Made by a program: the position numbers and the translations under genes. DNA of 64,000 nucleotides from assembly GCF_014645555.1 (NCBI RefSeq), contig NZ_BMLY01000008.1, positions 1 through 64,000 of the forward strand, given 5' to 3'. The notes under the pieces are model-generated. The model saw only the letters and a list, made by a program, of their open reading frames with translations, had not been told where the DNA came from and did not search any database. This DNA comes from Silvimonas amylolytica. GTDB taxonomy: Bacteria; Pseudomonadota; Gammaproteobacteria; Burkholderiales; Chitinibacteraceae. Shown here piece by piece: positions 46,557-56,432 of the stretch. Each line of letters begins with the position of its first letter. The first letter of the stretch is position 1.

Positions 46557-47504
46557 TCAACTCACCCAGTGGGCCACGGAAATCAACAGAATCAACGCCA
46601 GCCATAGCAACACCGAACGCCAGATCAACCCTACCGCACTGGCAAGATAATCCGGGTTTGCTGCATCGCCCAAACCCAGTTCCGGACGGAACTTGACCGT
46701 GTGATCCTGATGCAGCACATCACCCAGTTTGATACCAATGGCACCCGCACCAGCTGCCAACAAAATGCCACTGGTGTAGTCGGCCCACGTGCGGGCCTGC
46801 GCACTCCAGCAATCTACGGCATCCTGGAAATCACCCATGATGGCAAAGCTCACCGCAGTGAGGCGCACGGGGACGTAATCGAGCAAGTCTTGAATCCAGC
46901 GTGCAAAGCGACCAAAGGCATTGGGGTTATCAAACGCACCCCATTTTTGCGCCAGCAGGCTGGAAGTCCGATACAGCACAGCGCCTGCCGGGCCGGCAAA
47001 CCAGCACAACACGACAAACCAGAACACCGTTCCGAATACGTACCGGAAGGAATCCACCAGCCCTTGTTCGATGGCAACGCGAGAGATCTCGTCTTCGCTC
47101 ATTTCAGAGGTGTGTTGACCTGTCCAGTCGGACAACAGCAAGCGGGCGACATCGGTCTCGCCGGCCTGCAAAGCGCGGGAGATGCCGGAAAACGCGTGGC
47201 TAAACTGGCGGAACCCCATGGTGAAATACAGTACCGCCACGGTCCAGGCTACAGCCAGCGGCTGGCTATGATGCGCCAGGACAAAGTACACGATCAGCGA
47301 GACAGCCAGCGGCGGAATCATGGCCAGCAGCCAGCCGTACACGCCATTGCGGAATTCGCCAGCATCCAGGCTGCGTTCCAGATTATTGGCCATGCGGATG
47401 AAGGCCAGATACGCAGGGTTGCGGCTGCTGATGGGGCGCAACTGCTCAAGCGCCAGCGCAAGAATCAATGCCAGAAAAGTCATAAGCTCCATCCAGCGGA
47501 ACAT
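46557..47504 (-). CDS. CobD/CbiB-like inner-membrane protein
   Basis: A 315-residue protein with four to five hydrophobic segments (about 5-20, 60-85, 158-180, 228-255 and 290-310). MTFLALILALALEQLRP and the loop GFRQFSHAFSGISRALQAGETDVARLLLSDWTGQ (about 98-131) match the CobD/CbiB family, which also includes AmpE-like proteins. True CbiB makes adenosylcobinamide; with no cobalamin genes here it may be a paralogue of unknown role. The start is uncertain: ATG at 47504 (used), or 47483 preceded by GGAG. Confidence 0.75.
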   Translation of the reverse strand: MFRWMELMTFLALILALALEQLRPISSRNPAYLAFIRMANNLERSLDAGEFRNGVYGWLLAMIPPLAVSLIVYFVLAHHSQPLAVAWTVAVLYFTMGFRQFSHAFSGISRALQAGETDVARLLLSDWTGQHTSEMSEDEISRVAIEQGLVDSFRYVFGTVFWFVVLCWFAGPAGAVLYRTSSLLAQKWGAFDNPNAFGRFARWIQDLLDYVPVRLTAVSFAIMGDFQDAVDCWSAQARTWADYTSGILLAAGAGAIGIKLGDVLHQDHTVKFRPELGLGDAANPDYLASAVGLIWRSVLLWLALILLISVAHWVS

Positions 47505-47844
47505 ACACTGTCAGACGGGGGCCGACCGGTGGATCAGCCCGTCACGCACGGTATCGCTCCGGATTTTTCGTATGATGACAGGATAGACAGTACGTGCAAC
47601 ACACGGTACTTCGGCCGGCAAAGATACCACACCCGCCCTTGACGCCCAAACGTGGCGGCCGTGTCAGCCTGCAAACAGCAATGCGGTACTTGAAAACAAC
47701 TGGCTGTCACCCAACTTGTTAGCTGGTTGTTATAAGATCGCATTTCCACAGATCACGTTGTCCAAGTTTTAACGGTGTGGATACCGGCCGCCACACGGGC
47801 GCACAGACCGGGTCCGCATTCCCAGCCAAACCGAGGAGAATCCC
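47505..47844. other. Intergenic region between the CobD-like gene and sodB
   Basis: A divergent promoter region of 340 bases. TTATAAG near 47730-47736 is a possible -10 box for sodB, but without a good -35 box. No coding sequence, RNA or repeat is recognised. Confidence 0.5.
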
Positions 47845-48438
47845 ATGGCGCATCAACTGCCTGAACTGCCGTACGCACTCGACGCTCTTGCCCCGTACAT
47901 GTCCAAAGAAACTCTGGAATACCACTACGGCAAGCATCATCAGACGTACGTCACGAACCTGAATAACCTGATCAAGGGTACCGAGTTCGAAAACGCCAGC
48001 CTGGAAGAAACCGTCAAGAAGGCTCCGGCCGGCGGTCTGTTCAACAATGCTGCGCAAATCTGGAACCACACTTTCTTCTGGCTGGGCTTTGCGCCGAACA
48101 CTGCCGGCGCTGACCGCGCTCCGACCGGTGCCCTGGCTGCCGCTATCGATGCCAAGTGGGGTTCTTTCGACAAGTTCAAGGAAGCCTTCAACGCTTCCGC
48201 CGCTGGCAACTTCGGTTCCGGCTGGACCTGGCTGGTGAAGAAGGCCGACGGTTCCGTTGATCTGGTAAACACTTCCAACGCTGCAACGCCGCTGACCACC
48301 GCTGACGTGGCACTGCTGACCTGTGACGTTTGGGAACACGCTTACTACATCGACTACCGCAACAGCCGCCCGAACTACCTTGGCGGCTTCTGGAAGCTGG
48401 TGAACTGGGACGTCGTTTCCCAACGCTTTGCTGCCTGA
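47845..48438 (+). CDS. sodB: Superoxide dismutase [Fe]
   Basis: A 197-residue Fe/Mn-type superoxide dismutase starting at ATG 47845 with GAGGAGAA upstream. The metal ligands His27, His75, Asp161 and His165 are all present. Gln71 in [14 protein letters not shown], together with the AQ spacing, marks the iron form rather than the manganese form (which has the Gln from the other domain). It converts superoxide to O2 and H2O2 in the cytoplasm. Length and sequence are close to E. coli SodB. A strong terminator follows. Confidence 0.96.
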   Translation: MAHQLPELPYALDALAPYMSKETLEYHYGKHHQTYVTNLNNLIKGTEFENASLEETVKKAPAGGLFNNAAQIWNHTFFWLGFAPNTAGADRAPTGALAAAIDAKWGSFDKFKEAFNASAAGNFGSGWTWLVKKADGSVDLVNTSNAATPLTTADVALLTCDVWEHAYYIDYRNSRPNYLGGFWKLVNWDVVSQRFAA

Positions 48439-48473
48439 TTGCGCTGATTGCCGCAGGGTTGCGGCAATAGAAC

Positions 48474-48508
48474 AAAACCCCGCTGGCCTTGCCGCGGGGT
48501 TTTTTCAT
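48474..48508 (+). terminator. Intrinsic terminator of sodB
   Basis: AAAACCCCGC / GCGGGGTTTT with a 10-base loop and extra T residues. Another hairpin, TTGCCGC/GCGGCAA (48449-48468), lies just before it. Confidence 0.9.
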
Positions 48509-48619
48509 ATAAATACCCCCGTCAGTCACATCTGACAAAAAGCCCCCGCAGCCACCGACGGCAGCCCATTGCACAAACAGGCACACTGGCCAGATCAAAA
48601 GCCCGAAACCGGAGGCTGC

Positions 48620-48793
48620 ATGTCTTCTTTTGCGCTTTATCTCATTGGTGTGGTGATTGCCATAGCCGGCCTGGGTTACGCTGCCCATCTGGCCCACGTG
48701 CCTGATCACTGGCTCATCGCGGGCCTGATTATTGCCATTGGCCTTGGCATTGTGGGTGCCGTGCGCAACACCCGGTTTCGCGATCCACCGTAG
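48620..48793 (+). CDS. Small two-helix membrane protein of unknown function
   Basis: 57 residues from the ATG at 48620, which is preceded by a perfect GGAGG 5 bases upstream; this decides the start over an ATG at 48569. Two hydrophobic helices (about 3-23 and 31-48) are joined by HLAHVPDHW, and the protein ends with a basic tail VRNTRFRDPP. I do not recognise a family. It has its own terminator at 48816-48848, so it is a separate, probably real gene. Confidence 0.65.
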   Translation: MSSFALYLIGVVIAIAGLGYAAHLAHVPDHWLIAGLIIAIGLGIVGAVRNTRFRDPP

Positions 48794-48815
48794 CGGGCAG
48801 GCGCTTACCCAGCTC

Positions 48816-48848
48816 AAAGCCCGGAGAGGTGATCAATCCGGGCTTTTG
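48816..48848 (+). terminator. Terminator of the small membrane protein gene
   Basis: AAAGCCCGG / CCGGGCTTTT with a 13-base loop, 23 bases after the stop codon. Confidence 0.8.
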
Positions 48849-48904
48849 TCTGTCTGCCATGCACCGTATCATCCTGCTCATTCATAGCAAACGGATGATC
48901 CGAC

Positions 48905-49495
48905 ATGGCCAACTGGTCTCTGGATGGCGCCGCCGCCGTCGCCGCGCAGTTCCCCTACACCTTCAACGCCCCCTCTGAAGCCGCACTACGCGCGCTGGTA
49001 CCTGGCCTGCGCGTGCAACTGGGTGTCAAAGTCGCTGGCGGCACACAACCTTTGCCTGCAGCCGTGACCATCAAGCTGGTGTCTGGTGCGGGCCAGTTTG
49101 GTGGCACGTTCGATAGCCCCGTTACCGAGGCGGGCATCAGCAGTGGCGACTCCGTTGCCTTTGCTCACGGCCATATCCTGCGTATTGAGAACGACACCAG
49201 TGCCAACCCGCTGGCGAAATATCAGACCTACTGCCTCGTATCCAACGAGGTCATGAAGCTAAACCGCCCCGTGGGCTTTCTGTACCGTGAAGAATCCGAC
49301 AGCAAGGAAGACAGCGGCTGGTGCATGACGGCGGGTGACGAAACTGAGGCGTACATGAACAGCCCGGCGAATGTCTCTTACGTGACACTGGGGGCACTGC
49401 TGAATATCGATGACTCGATTGTGAATCTGCTTGATTCGCCAGCAGGGTCGGAGTTTGTGCGCGTAGGCGATACACGGATGTTTGTAGCGCCTTGA
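48905..49495 (+). CDS. DUF2185 (Imm33-like) domain protein
   Basis: A 196-residue cytoplasmic protein. The C-terminal half, from YCLVSNEVMKLNRPVGFLYREE to LLDSPAGSEFVRVG (about 107-190), matches the DUF2185 domain, related to the immunity protein Imm33 group of polymorphic toxin systems; the GWCMTAGDETEAYMN core (about 137-151) is the signature. The N-terminal half is unrelated and unrecognised. No toxin gene is adjacent, so it is either an orphan immunity-like protein or has a housekeeping role. Function unknown. Confidence 0.7.
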   Translation: MANWSLDGAAAVAAQFPYTFNAPSEAALRALVPGLRVQLGVKVAGGTQPLPAAVTIKLVSGAGQFGGTFDSPVTEAGISSGDSVAFAHGHILRIENDTSANPLAKYQTYCLVSNEVMKLNRPVGFLYREESDSKEDSGWCMTAGDETEAYMNSPANVSYVTLGALLNIDDSIVNLLDSPAGSEFVRVGDTRMFVAP

Positions 49496-49568
49496 GCCGG
49501 CACGGGCCTGAGCAATCGGGCCTCCACTGGCTGACCTCTTTCACAGATAACAATCAAAGGCCCGCTTG

Positions 49569-50147
49569 ATGCCTCTCTTTCTGGTGTATTGGAGTGGACT
49601 GCTGCTCGCTCCTGCCGGCGGGTTTGTGTTGTGGTTACGGCCGCGCAAACAGCGCTGGTGGGTCTGGGCGCTCCCTTCGCTTGTTGTCGGTGCCGCCATT
49701 GCAGGCGGGCTTAGTCTCACCGCCCCGCTGGCCAATGCGCTGGTGCTGGTACTGGCTTACTGCAGCTACTGCGGTATGACGGCGTTACTGTTGCGCGCTC
49801 GCCCCTACGTGCTGCGGTTTCTCTTTGTTATTGCGATTCTTCCTGTCATTGGTGGTTGTTTGCTGGCCACCGTCGGCGCGCTGGGGCTAGGGTTTATCGC
49901 CGCAGATGAAGAAGCGGCGCCAGGCACTAGCCAGTGGATTACCCCGGATATCCAGTGCACGGGCAAACAATGGGGATCTGCAGGCAGTAGTGCCGGATAC
50001 ACCGTCACACTGTACCAACGCTACCCGGTGCTTCCGTTTTTACAACGCAAGCTCATCAGCATCTCCAACGTTTATGGCGACGTCACCCCGCACCCCGATG
50101 CAACTTGCGAAAACGCGCTCGTGCAATTCAAGAACAAATCCCGATGA
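49569..50147 (+). CDS. Membrane protein of unknown function
   Basis: 192 residues from the ATG at 49569 (AAAGG 8 bases upstream). It has four hydrophobic helices (about 4-22, 31-50, 52-68 and 80-106), followed by a soluble C-terminal part of about 85 residues with Cys residues in DIQCTGK and DATCENAL that could form a periplasmic disulfide. No family is recognised. It stands alone between the DUF2185 gene and the converging efflux operon. The 224 bases after it contain nothing I can name. Confidence 0.6.
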   Translation: MPLFLVYWSGLLLAPAGGFVLWLRPRKQRWWVWALPSLVVGAAIAGGLSLTAPLANALVLVLAYCSYCGMTALLLRARPYVLRFLFVIAILPVIGGCLLATVGALGLGFIAADEEAAPGTSQWITPDIQCTGKQWGSAGSSAGYTVTLYQRYPVLPFLQRKLISISNVYGDVTPHPDATCENALVQFKNKSR

Positions 50148-50371
50148 GATGCCCTGGCTTCGCCACGATGGACAACCCGTTGGGCGAATCCAAAGCATTC
50201 GGCAACACCCCTTGAGCGCAAGAGCCTGTCGGCATGCGTGGACAGTCTTGGCGCGGCGCATCCCACGCCAACAGGTATTCCTGATTTCCGGGCACGCTGG
50301 TGGCAACAGGCCACGCCTCAGAGGCCCATCGTGGTTCGGGCCTTACCGGCAAAGGTGAGGCCCATAAAAAC

Positions 50372-51901
50372 CTACTGCGCCACCGCCACCCCGGATGCGT
50401 CGTACGGCTCCGGCATCCGTATGCCAAACAAGCCATGTGGTTTCATCTCCACCGGCGGGTCCCCCATGGCATCAAACAACGCCGCCGTGTCATTCAAGCG
50501 CGCTGCGCGTGCGCGAACGGACTGGTTACGTGCCATGTACATTTGCTGACTGGCGGTCAATGTCGCGTAGTAAGGCGTCGCACCAAGGCGATACCGGGCC
50601 TGCGTGTCACTGGTCATGTCGGCCGCGGCACTTTCCGCACGCAGCGTCTGTTTAAGGGTGTTGGCGTCTTCTTCCAGCGAGACGAGGCTATTGGCGACAC
50701 TTTCAAAGGCCGAGAGCACAGTCTGCTGATAGGCGGCTACAGCCGCTTCGTGCAGGTTTTCGTATTGATGCTTGCGTGCTACCAACGCGCCGCCATGGAA
50801 AATCGGCTGGGTCAATTGGGCACCCACACCCCAGATCAACCCGGCTGGCGAAGTAAATGTCGTCCAGTCAAAGCCGCCGTGCCCGTAGTTGGCCGACAGC
50901 GTCAGCGTCGGGAACATGGATGCAGTCGCTGCGCCGGCTTCGTCCGCCGTCGCCCGGACGGCAGCCTCGGCGGCCAGGATATCCGGGCGTTGATGGATCA
51001 GATTGCTGGGGATGGCAACCGGCACGTTGTGCGGCAGATTGAACTTTGCGAGCGGCAATACCGGTGGCGCCTGATCAGGTGCGCGCCCCAGCAGTACCGC
51101 TTGGGCGTGGCGTGCTGCCAGGAGTTGCATACGCAAGGGCGGCAAGGTCGCAGCCGTGTTGGCGGCGTCTTGTTCGGCGGCCATCGCGTCATCATGCGAT
51201 GCGCTACCCAGCTCATAGCGGTCTTTCATTTGCTGGGCACGCTCTTCGCCCAACGCAACCATTTGCGCCGTATTGTTCAACTGTTCTTGCAGGGCAGAGA
51301 CGTTGATTGTGGCGACAACAATGTTGGTCGCCAGCCCACGCCGGGTGGCGGCAAACTGGAACGCTTGCTGATCTACTTGCTCTGCCAGCGCCCGGTCGGC
51401 CAGCACCGAGGCGCCGAAGAAATCAAACGTATAACTGGCCTGGATTTGCGCCTCAAACACGTTGTAGAGAAAGGTTTCCTGACTCAACCCCGGCAAGCCC
51501 AGGCCGCGTTCACGCTGCGGCGCGAAGCCAACGTCGACGCTCGGGAACAAAGACTCACCAATCTGCGAGCGCAAGCCATCGCGTGCGGCTTGCAAGGTGC
51601 GTTGAGAGGACTTCAGCGACGGGCTGTTGGCCAGCCCTTCGTCCACCAGTGCGTTGAGTTCCGGGCAGTTGTAAACCATCCACCATTGCGGCACCGGGGC
51701 GCCGCCGACATCCAGTGTTTGCGCCGTGCCGTCGGCATCAAACGCAGCGGGTTGCGAGGCAATGGCATAGTGCGCCGGTTGCGGCATGACGGGCGGGTTG
51801 CGATCCGGGCCAAACGCGCCACATGCAGCGAGAGAGAGCGTCAGGCTGGTCAATGCCAGCGGTTTCAGGGTTCGGGTCATCAGTCTGGTTGAACGGATCA
51901 T
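50372..51901 (-). CDS. Outer-membrane efflux lipoprotein (NodT/TolC family)
   Basis: The product has 509 residues from the ATG at 51901, whose codon overlaps the pump gene stop (ATGA). It has a lipoprotein signal, SLTLSLAAC (Cys near residue 27). There are two outer-membrane efflux protein repeats with long alpha-helical barrels (ALVDEGLANSPSLKSSQRTLQAARDGLRSQIGESLFPSVD and NLIHQRPDILAAEAAVRATADEAGAATASMFPTL), the NodT subfamily pattern. It forms the exit duct of the tripartite pump encoded with the two upstream genes. Confidence 0.92.
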   Translation of the reverse strand: MIRSTRLMTRTLKPLALTSLTLSLAACGAFGPDRNPPVMPQPAHYAIASQPAAFDADGTAQTLDVGGAPVPQWWMVYNCPELNALVDEGLANSPSLKSSQRTLQAARDGLRSQIGESLFPSVDVGFAPQRERGLGLPGLSQETFLYNVFEAQIQASYTFDFFGASVLADRALAEQVDQQAFQFAATRRGLATNIVVATINVSALQEQLNNTAQMVALGEERAQQMKDRYELGSASHDDAMAAEQDAANTAATLPPLRMQLLAARHAQAVLLGRAPDQAPPVLPLAKFNLPHNVPVAIPSNLIHQRPDILAAEAAVRATADEAGAATASMFPTLTLSANYGHGGFDWTTFTSPAGLIWGVGAQLTQPIFHGGALVARKHQYENLHEAAVAAYQQTVLSAFESVANSLVSLEEDANTLKQTLRAESAAADMTSDTQARYRLGATPYYATLTASQQMYMARNQSVRARAARLNDTAALFDAMGDPPVEMKPHGLFGIRMPEPYDASGVAVAQ

Positions 51902-54900
51902 GATGCGTCCTTCTCTGCCGTTTCCGTGCGTTTCACACGGAACCACAAGGCGTACAACGCGGGCAGATAGAACAGCGTCAGCACCGTGGCGACGGTAATA
52001 CCGCCCATCAGTGCCGTGGCCATAGGGCCAAAGAAATTGGAACGCAGGAGCGGAATCAGCGCCAGCACAGCGGCGGCGGCCGTCAACGTAATGGGGCGGA
52101 ACCGTCTGACTGTGGCGCCGATAATGGCATCAAAACGCGGGTGACCAGACTTGATGTCTTGTTCGATCTGGTCCACCAGGATCACCGAATTGCGCATGAT
52201 GATCCCAAACATGGCGATTGTCCCCAGCATGGCCACAAAGCCAAACGGCATATGGAACAGCAAGAGCGCAATAACCACGCCAATCAGGCCCAGCGGCGCA
52301 GTCAGCACCACCATCAACACGCGGCTGAAGCTCTGCAACTGCACCATCAACAACACCAGCACGGCGATCACCAGGATCGGCATCTGTACGTTGATAGAAC
52401 CCTGCGCCTTGCCGTTTTCTTCCACCGCGCCACCGATCTCGATGCGGTAACCAATTGGCAAGCTCTGGCGCAGGCTATCGAGTTTTGGATCAATCGCGTT
52501 GGTCACGTCGATCCCTTGCGCACCATGCTGTACATCAGATTGCACGGTGATATTGGGCTGGCGATCGCGCTCCCACACGACGCCATACTCCACGCCGTAA
52601 CTGAAATGCCCCAGCGCTGCCAGCGGCACGGCTGTGCCCTCTTGCGTCGGCATGGCCAGACGCTCGATCCGGGACGGATCAACACGATCACGTTCTGGCG
52701 CACGCAAGTCCACCGCAATCAGTTTGTCGCGCTCGCGGAACTGCGTGACGGTGTAACCCGAGAGGGACATCTGCAAGTAGTTGGCGATATCTTGCGACGA
52801 CACATTCAGCGCACGCGCCTTGGTCTGGTCGACTTCGAAATGCACCGAGCGCTCACCAGGCTCGTCCCAGTCAAACTGGACGTTGGTGGTATCCGGGTTG
52901 GCCCGCATGATCTGCGCGACTTTCTCTGCATACTGACGCACCGTGCCAATCTCGGGGCCGGTGACGCGGAACTGCACCGGGTAGCCAATCGGCGGCCCGT
53001 TTTCCAGCCGGCTGATACGCGTGCGCACCGAAGCAAACTGATTGTGCAGAATGTCGGTCAGGTCATGCGCCAGTTTTTCGCGGTCATCAATCGATTTGGC
53101 AGTGATCACAAACTGCGAGAAATTGGGCGAATCCAGTTGTTGGTCCAGCGGCAGATAGAAACGTGGCGCACCAGCCCCAACGAAGTCGACGTAATGGTCG
53201 ATTTCAGGCCGCTTGGCAATGATGCTTTCCAGCCGCTGCGCTTCACGCAATGAGGCGGCAAACGAAGCGCCTTCTGGCAGTCGCAGATCAACCAGCAACT
53301 CTGTGCGATCTGAACTGGGGAAGAATTGCTGCGGCACCAGCGTGAACGCGGCCATGGCGATGACGAACATCACCACCGTCACCAGCAACACCACCACGCG
53401 CTGCTTCACGCACCAGCCAATCACGTGGCGCAGCTTGCGGTAAAAGTGCGTGTCGTAGATGTCATGGTGTTCGGCATTGGGCCCGTCTTCGTGGTGACCA
53501 AAAGCGCGACGCGTCGGGTGCTCAGACAGTATCCGGTAGCCTAGCAACGGGATCACAATCACCGCGGCCAGCCACGAGAGAATCAATGCAATGGCCGAGA
53601 CCTCAAAGATCGAGCGCGTGTACTCACCCGTGGCCGATTCAGCCAGCGCAATCGGCAAGAAACCAGAGACCGTCACGAGCGTACCGGTCAGCATTGGGAA
53701 CGCTGTGCTGCTGTAGGCAAATGCCGCAGCACGCAGACGGTCGTAACCTTGCTCCAGCTTCACCGCCATCATTTCAACTGCAATGATGGCGTCGTCCACC
53801 AGCAAGCCCAGCGCCAGAATCAGCGTACCCAGCGAGACCTTGTGCAGACCGATGCCGAACATATGCATGCCCAGGGCCGTGGCGGCCAGCACCAGCGGAA
53901 TGGAGATCACCACCACCATGCCGGTGCGTAAACCCAGGCTGATCAGGCTGACCACCAGCACAATGCCGATGGCTTCGGCGACCGCCTCGACAAAGTCATC
54001 AATCGAGTGCGACACCGCATGGGGCATGCTGGAGACCTCCACCAGCTTGAGGCCTGCGGGCAACTGGGCTTGCAGATGGCCCATTTCGCCATCCAGCGCC
54101 TTGCCCAGCGCGATCACATCACCGGTCGATTGCATGGTCACGCCAATGCCCAGCACGTTCTGCTGGTTAAAACGCATGTACTGCGCTGGCGGATCCGTAT
54201 AACCCCGTTTGATGGTGGCAATGTCACCCAGGCGAATTGTGCGGTTGTTCACGCGGATCAGCGTATCGGCCAGCGTTTCAACGTCTTTGTACTGACCACT
54301 GGGGCGCACGAACACCCGATCATCGGAAGTGAAAAATGTACCTGCGGCCGCCACGGCGTTCTGTGCGTTCACCGCGTCGGCAATCTGCTGCGGCGTCAGG
54401 CCCAGTTTGGCCATCTGCGTGTTCGAAATCTCGACGTAAATGCGTTGTTCCTGGTCAGCAATAAAGTCGACCTTGGCCACACCGGGCACGCGCAAGAGTT
54501 CAGAACGCAGGCGCTCGGCGTAGTCGTGCATCTGGGCAAAATTGAAGCCATCCCCCTGCAGGGCATAGATGTTGGTGTAAACGTCGCCAAACTCGTCATT
54601 GAAGAACGGCCCTTGGACGCCTGGTGGCAGGGTGTAACCGATGTCACCTACTTTCTTGCGCACCTGGTACCAGGTATCGGGCACATCTTTGGCGGGAGCG
54701 GAGTCCTTGATATTGAAGAAGATCATGGACACACCGGGGCGCGAATAGCTGCTCATGAAATCCACGTTGGGGGTTTCTTGCAGCTTGCGCACAATGCGAT
54801 CAGTGACTTCTTCTTGCATCTGGCGTGCGGTGGCGCCCGGCCAGTTGGTCTGGATCACCATGACCTTGAACGTGAACGGCGGGTCTTCCGATTGTGCGAG

Positions 54901-55146
54901 CTTGCCGTAGCTGAGCACGCCAAACAGCGTGATCAGCGCCAGCAAAAAGATCACCAGCGGCTGGTGATGCAGCGTCCAGGCAGACAAGTTAAACCGGTGG
55001 CTCGCCTCGGCAGGCGTGATCGGTGGTTCTTCGTGCTGCGGCTGAGGGTGATCCGGCGCGTGCGCCGCAGGCATGCCCGCTGAGGCCTCCTGCCGCGGCG
55101 TATCGGGGGCCACGTGCCGATCAGGCTGGTCGTGCGGCTCACTCAT
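51898..55146 (-). CDS. RND-family efflux pump, inner-membrane permease
   Basis: A 1082-residue RND transporter. A cytoplasmic extension of about 50 residues rich in His, Pro and Glu precedes the first helix, which is longer than usual. There are twelve membrane helices and two large periplasmic porter domains. The proton-relay Asp pair in helix 4 is present (LGLLVDDAIIAVE, about 444-456). GYPVQFRVTGPE and similar segments place it with AcrB-like, HAE-type pumps rather than metal pumps. It exports drugs or solvents using proton motive force. It is translated together with the adaptor upstream and the outer-membrane factor downstream (both 4-base overlaps). Substrate unknown. Confidence 0.92.
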   Translation of the reverse strand: MSEPHDQPDRHVAPDTPRQEASAGMPAAHAPDHPQPQHEEPPITPAEASHRFNLSAWTLHHQPLVIFLLALITLFGVLSYGKLAQSEDPPFTFKVMVIQTNWPGATARQMQEEVTDRIVRKLQETPNVDFMSSYSRPGVSMIFFNIKDSAPAKDVPDTWYQVRKKVGDIGYTLPPGVQGPFFNDEFGDVYTNIYALQGDGFNFAQMHDYAERLRSELLRVPGVAKVDFIADQEQRIYVEISNTQMAKLGLTPQQIADAVNAQNAVAAAGTFFTSDDRVFVRPSGQYKDVETLADTLIRVNNRTIRLGDIATIKRGYTDPPAQYMRFNQQNVLGIGVTMQSTGDVIALGKALDGEMGHLQAQLPAGLKLVEVSSMPHAVSHSIDDFVEAVAEAIGIVLVVSLISLGLRTGMVVVISIPLVLAATALGMHMFGIGLHKVSLGTLILALGLLVDDAIIAVEMMAVKLEQGYDRLRAAAFAYSSTAFPMLTGTLVTVSGFLPIALAESATGEYTRSIFEVSAIALILSWLAAVIVIPLLGYRILSEHPTRRAFGHHEDGPNAEHHDIYDTHFYRKLRHVIGWCVKQRVVVLLVTVVMFVIAMAAFTLVPQQFFPSSDRTELLVDLRLPEGASFAASLREAQRLESIIAKRPEIDHYVDFVGAGAPRFYLPLDQQLDSPNFSQFVITAKSIDDREKLAHDLTDILHNQFASVRTRISRLENGPPIGYPVQFRVTGPEIGTVRQYAEKVAQIMRANPDTTNVQFDWDEPGERSVHFEVDQTKARALNVSSQDIANYLQMSLSGYTVTQFRERDKLIAVDLRAPERDRVDPSRIERLAMPTQEGTAVPLAALGHFSYGVEYGVVWERDRQPNITVQSDVQHGAQGIDVTNAIDPKLDSLRQSLPIGYRIEIGGAVEENGKAQGSINVQMPILVIAVLVLLMVQLQSFSRVLMVVLTAPLGLIGVVIALLLFHMPFGFVAMLGTIAMFGIIMRNSVILVDQIEQDIKSGHPRFDAIIGATVRRFRPITLTAAAAVLALIPLLRSNFFGPMATALMGGITVATVLTLFYLPALYALWFRVKRTETAEKDAS

Positions 55147-56360
55147 TGCGCAGCCTCCGCCGTCACTGCTGTGGCGGGTTGGCTGGCCTGGCTGTTGTCT
55201 CCCTCACCTTCAAATAGCGGTTTGACCGGTTTGACCTTCTCACCCGCAAACACGGTGTGCACACCGGCGAGCACGATCTGCTCACCATCTTTCAGGCCAG
55301 CAGACACGGTGGCCGTACGCTCACCGTAATCCGCCACGCTAACCGGACGCAGTTCCAGCGTATTACCTGGCTTCACCACCCAGACGGCCGGGTCTTTACC
55401 CTGATGGAAGATCGCAGTGGCCGGCACGCGGAAAGTGGCATCCGGGATATGCGCCACGGCGGCGCTCTTGCTCCCCGCCGGTTGCAGCATCGCATCTCCA
55501 GTCATGCCAAGGCGCACTTCCGGACCAGGATGCAGCAAGGTGAGCTTGACACGATAGGTACGGCTTTGCGGGTCCGCAGCCGGGGAGATCTCACGCACCT
55601 TGGCGTCGTAGTGTTTGTCTGGCAACGCCGCAAACGTGACCGATGCCGCCTGGCCGACGGCCATCTTGCCCAGATCACGCTCGGCCGCATCCAGGTTGAT
55701 ATCGGTATCGCCATTCCACGCCAGGCCATACACGGCCTGCCCAGCCTTGACAACCTCTCCGGTCTGGGCGTTTTCGCTGGTAATCACACCATCGTGATCT
55801 GCCATCAGCGTGGTGTATTGCAGATTGTTTTGCGCCAGCTTCAATTGCGCAGCAGCTTGATCCCGCGCAGCCTGAGCGGCGGTAAAGTTATCCTGGGTTT
55901 GTTCCAGTTGCGTGGTGGCAATCAGGTTGCGTTTGGCCTGCGCGTGATCCCGGTCCAGTTGCTGTTTGGCAAATACCAGCTTGTGTTCAGCGCCTTCCAG
56001 TTGAGCCTGGGCACTCGCGACCTGTTTCTGGGCGTCCGTGGGGTCTTGCCGGGCTACTACCTGGCCTTGGTGCACGGCATCGCCCAGGCGCACTGCGCGG
56101 CTGACAATCTGCCCATCAATGCGGAACGACATCACGTTGCTATAACGGGCGGCGACTTCAACAGGGTAATGCAACGCGCTGTCGCTATCGGGTGCAGTCT
56201 GGGCATGAACCGGGCCGGCCACGACCACTGCCAGCGGCGCTGGAGGTGGCTCGGCGTCTTTACAGGCGCTCAATGCCCCCGCCACAAGAAAGGCCAGCGC
56301 CAGCGAAAATGCGCGCCGGGGTACGGCGTGGGACAACGGGTCTTTCATGGTCACTGCCAC
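55143..56360 (-). CDS. RND efflux periplasmic adaptor (membrane fusion protein)
   Basis: A 405-residue adaptor. The start is GTG at 56360, with AGGAG 5 bases upstream; an ATG at 56348 is the alternative. It has a lipoprotein signal (LVAGALSAC), a barrel-sandwich/lipoyl half-motif VMSFRIDGQIVSRAVRLGDAVHQGQVVARQDP (about 75-106), an alpha-hairpin (about 110-170, rich in Gln and Ala), the second lipoyl half LMADHDGVITSENAQTGEVVKAGQ, and beta-barrel and membrane-proximal domains. It bridges the RND pump and outer-membrane duct. It is first in the operon and faces the TetR gene. Confidence 0.92.
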   Translation of the reverse strand: MAVTMKDPLSHAVPRRAFSLALAFLVAGALSACKDAEPPPAPLAVVVAGPVHAQTAPDSDSALHYPVEVAARYSNVMSFRIDGQIVSRAVRLGDAVHQGQVVARQDPTDAQKQVASAQAQLEGAEHKLVFAKQQLDRDHAQAKRNLIATTQLEQTQDNFTAAQAARDQAAAQLKLAQNNLQYTTLMADHDGVITSENAQTGEVVKAGQAVYGLAWNGDTDINLDAAERDLGKMAVGQAASVTFAALPDKHYDAKVREISPAADPQSRTYRVKLTLLHPGPEVRLGMTGDAMLQPAGSKSAAVAHIPDATFRVPATAIFHQGKDPAVWVVKPGNTLELRPVSVADYGERTATVSAGLKDGEQIVLAGVHTVFAGEKVKPVKPLFEGEGDNSQASQPATAVTAEAAQ

Positions 56361-56418
56361 TCCTGAAGTCGGATATCTACATCAGCTACTCATTTGTCAT
56401 TGCATCCTAATACACACA

Positions 56419-56432
56419 TGTATCTGAATACA
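56419..56432. promoter_or_regulatory. Inverted repeat, possible TetR operator
   Basis: TGTAT-CTGA-ATACA lies in the 197-base region between the divergent efflux operon and the TetR gene, with a further half site ATACACACATGTAT overlapping it (56410-56423). It overlaps a possible -35 box of the efflux operon (TTGTAT on the minus strand, 56433-56428). Confidence 0.45.
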
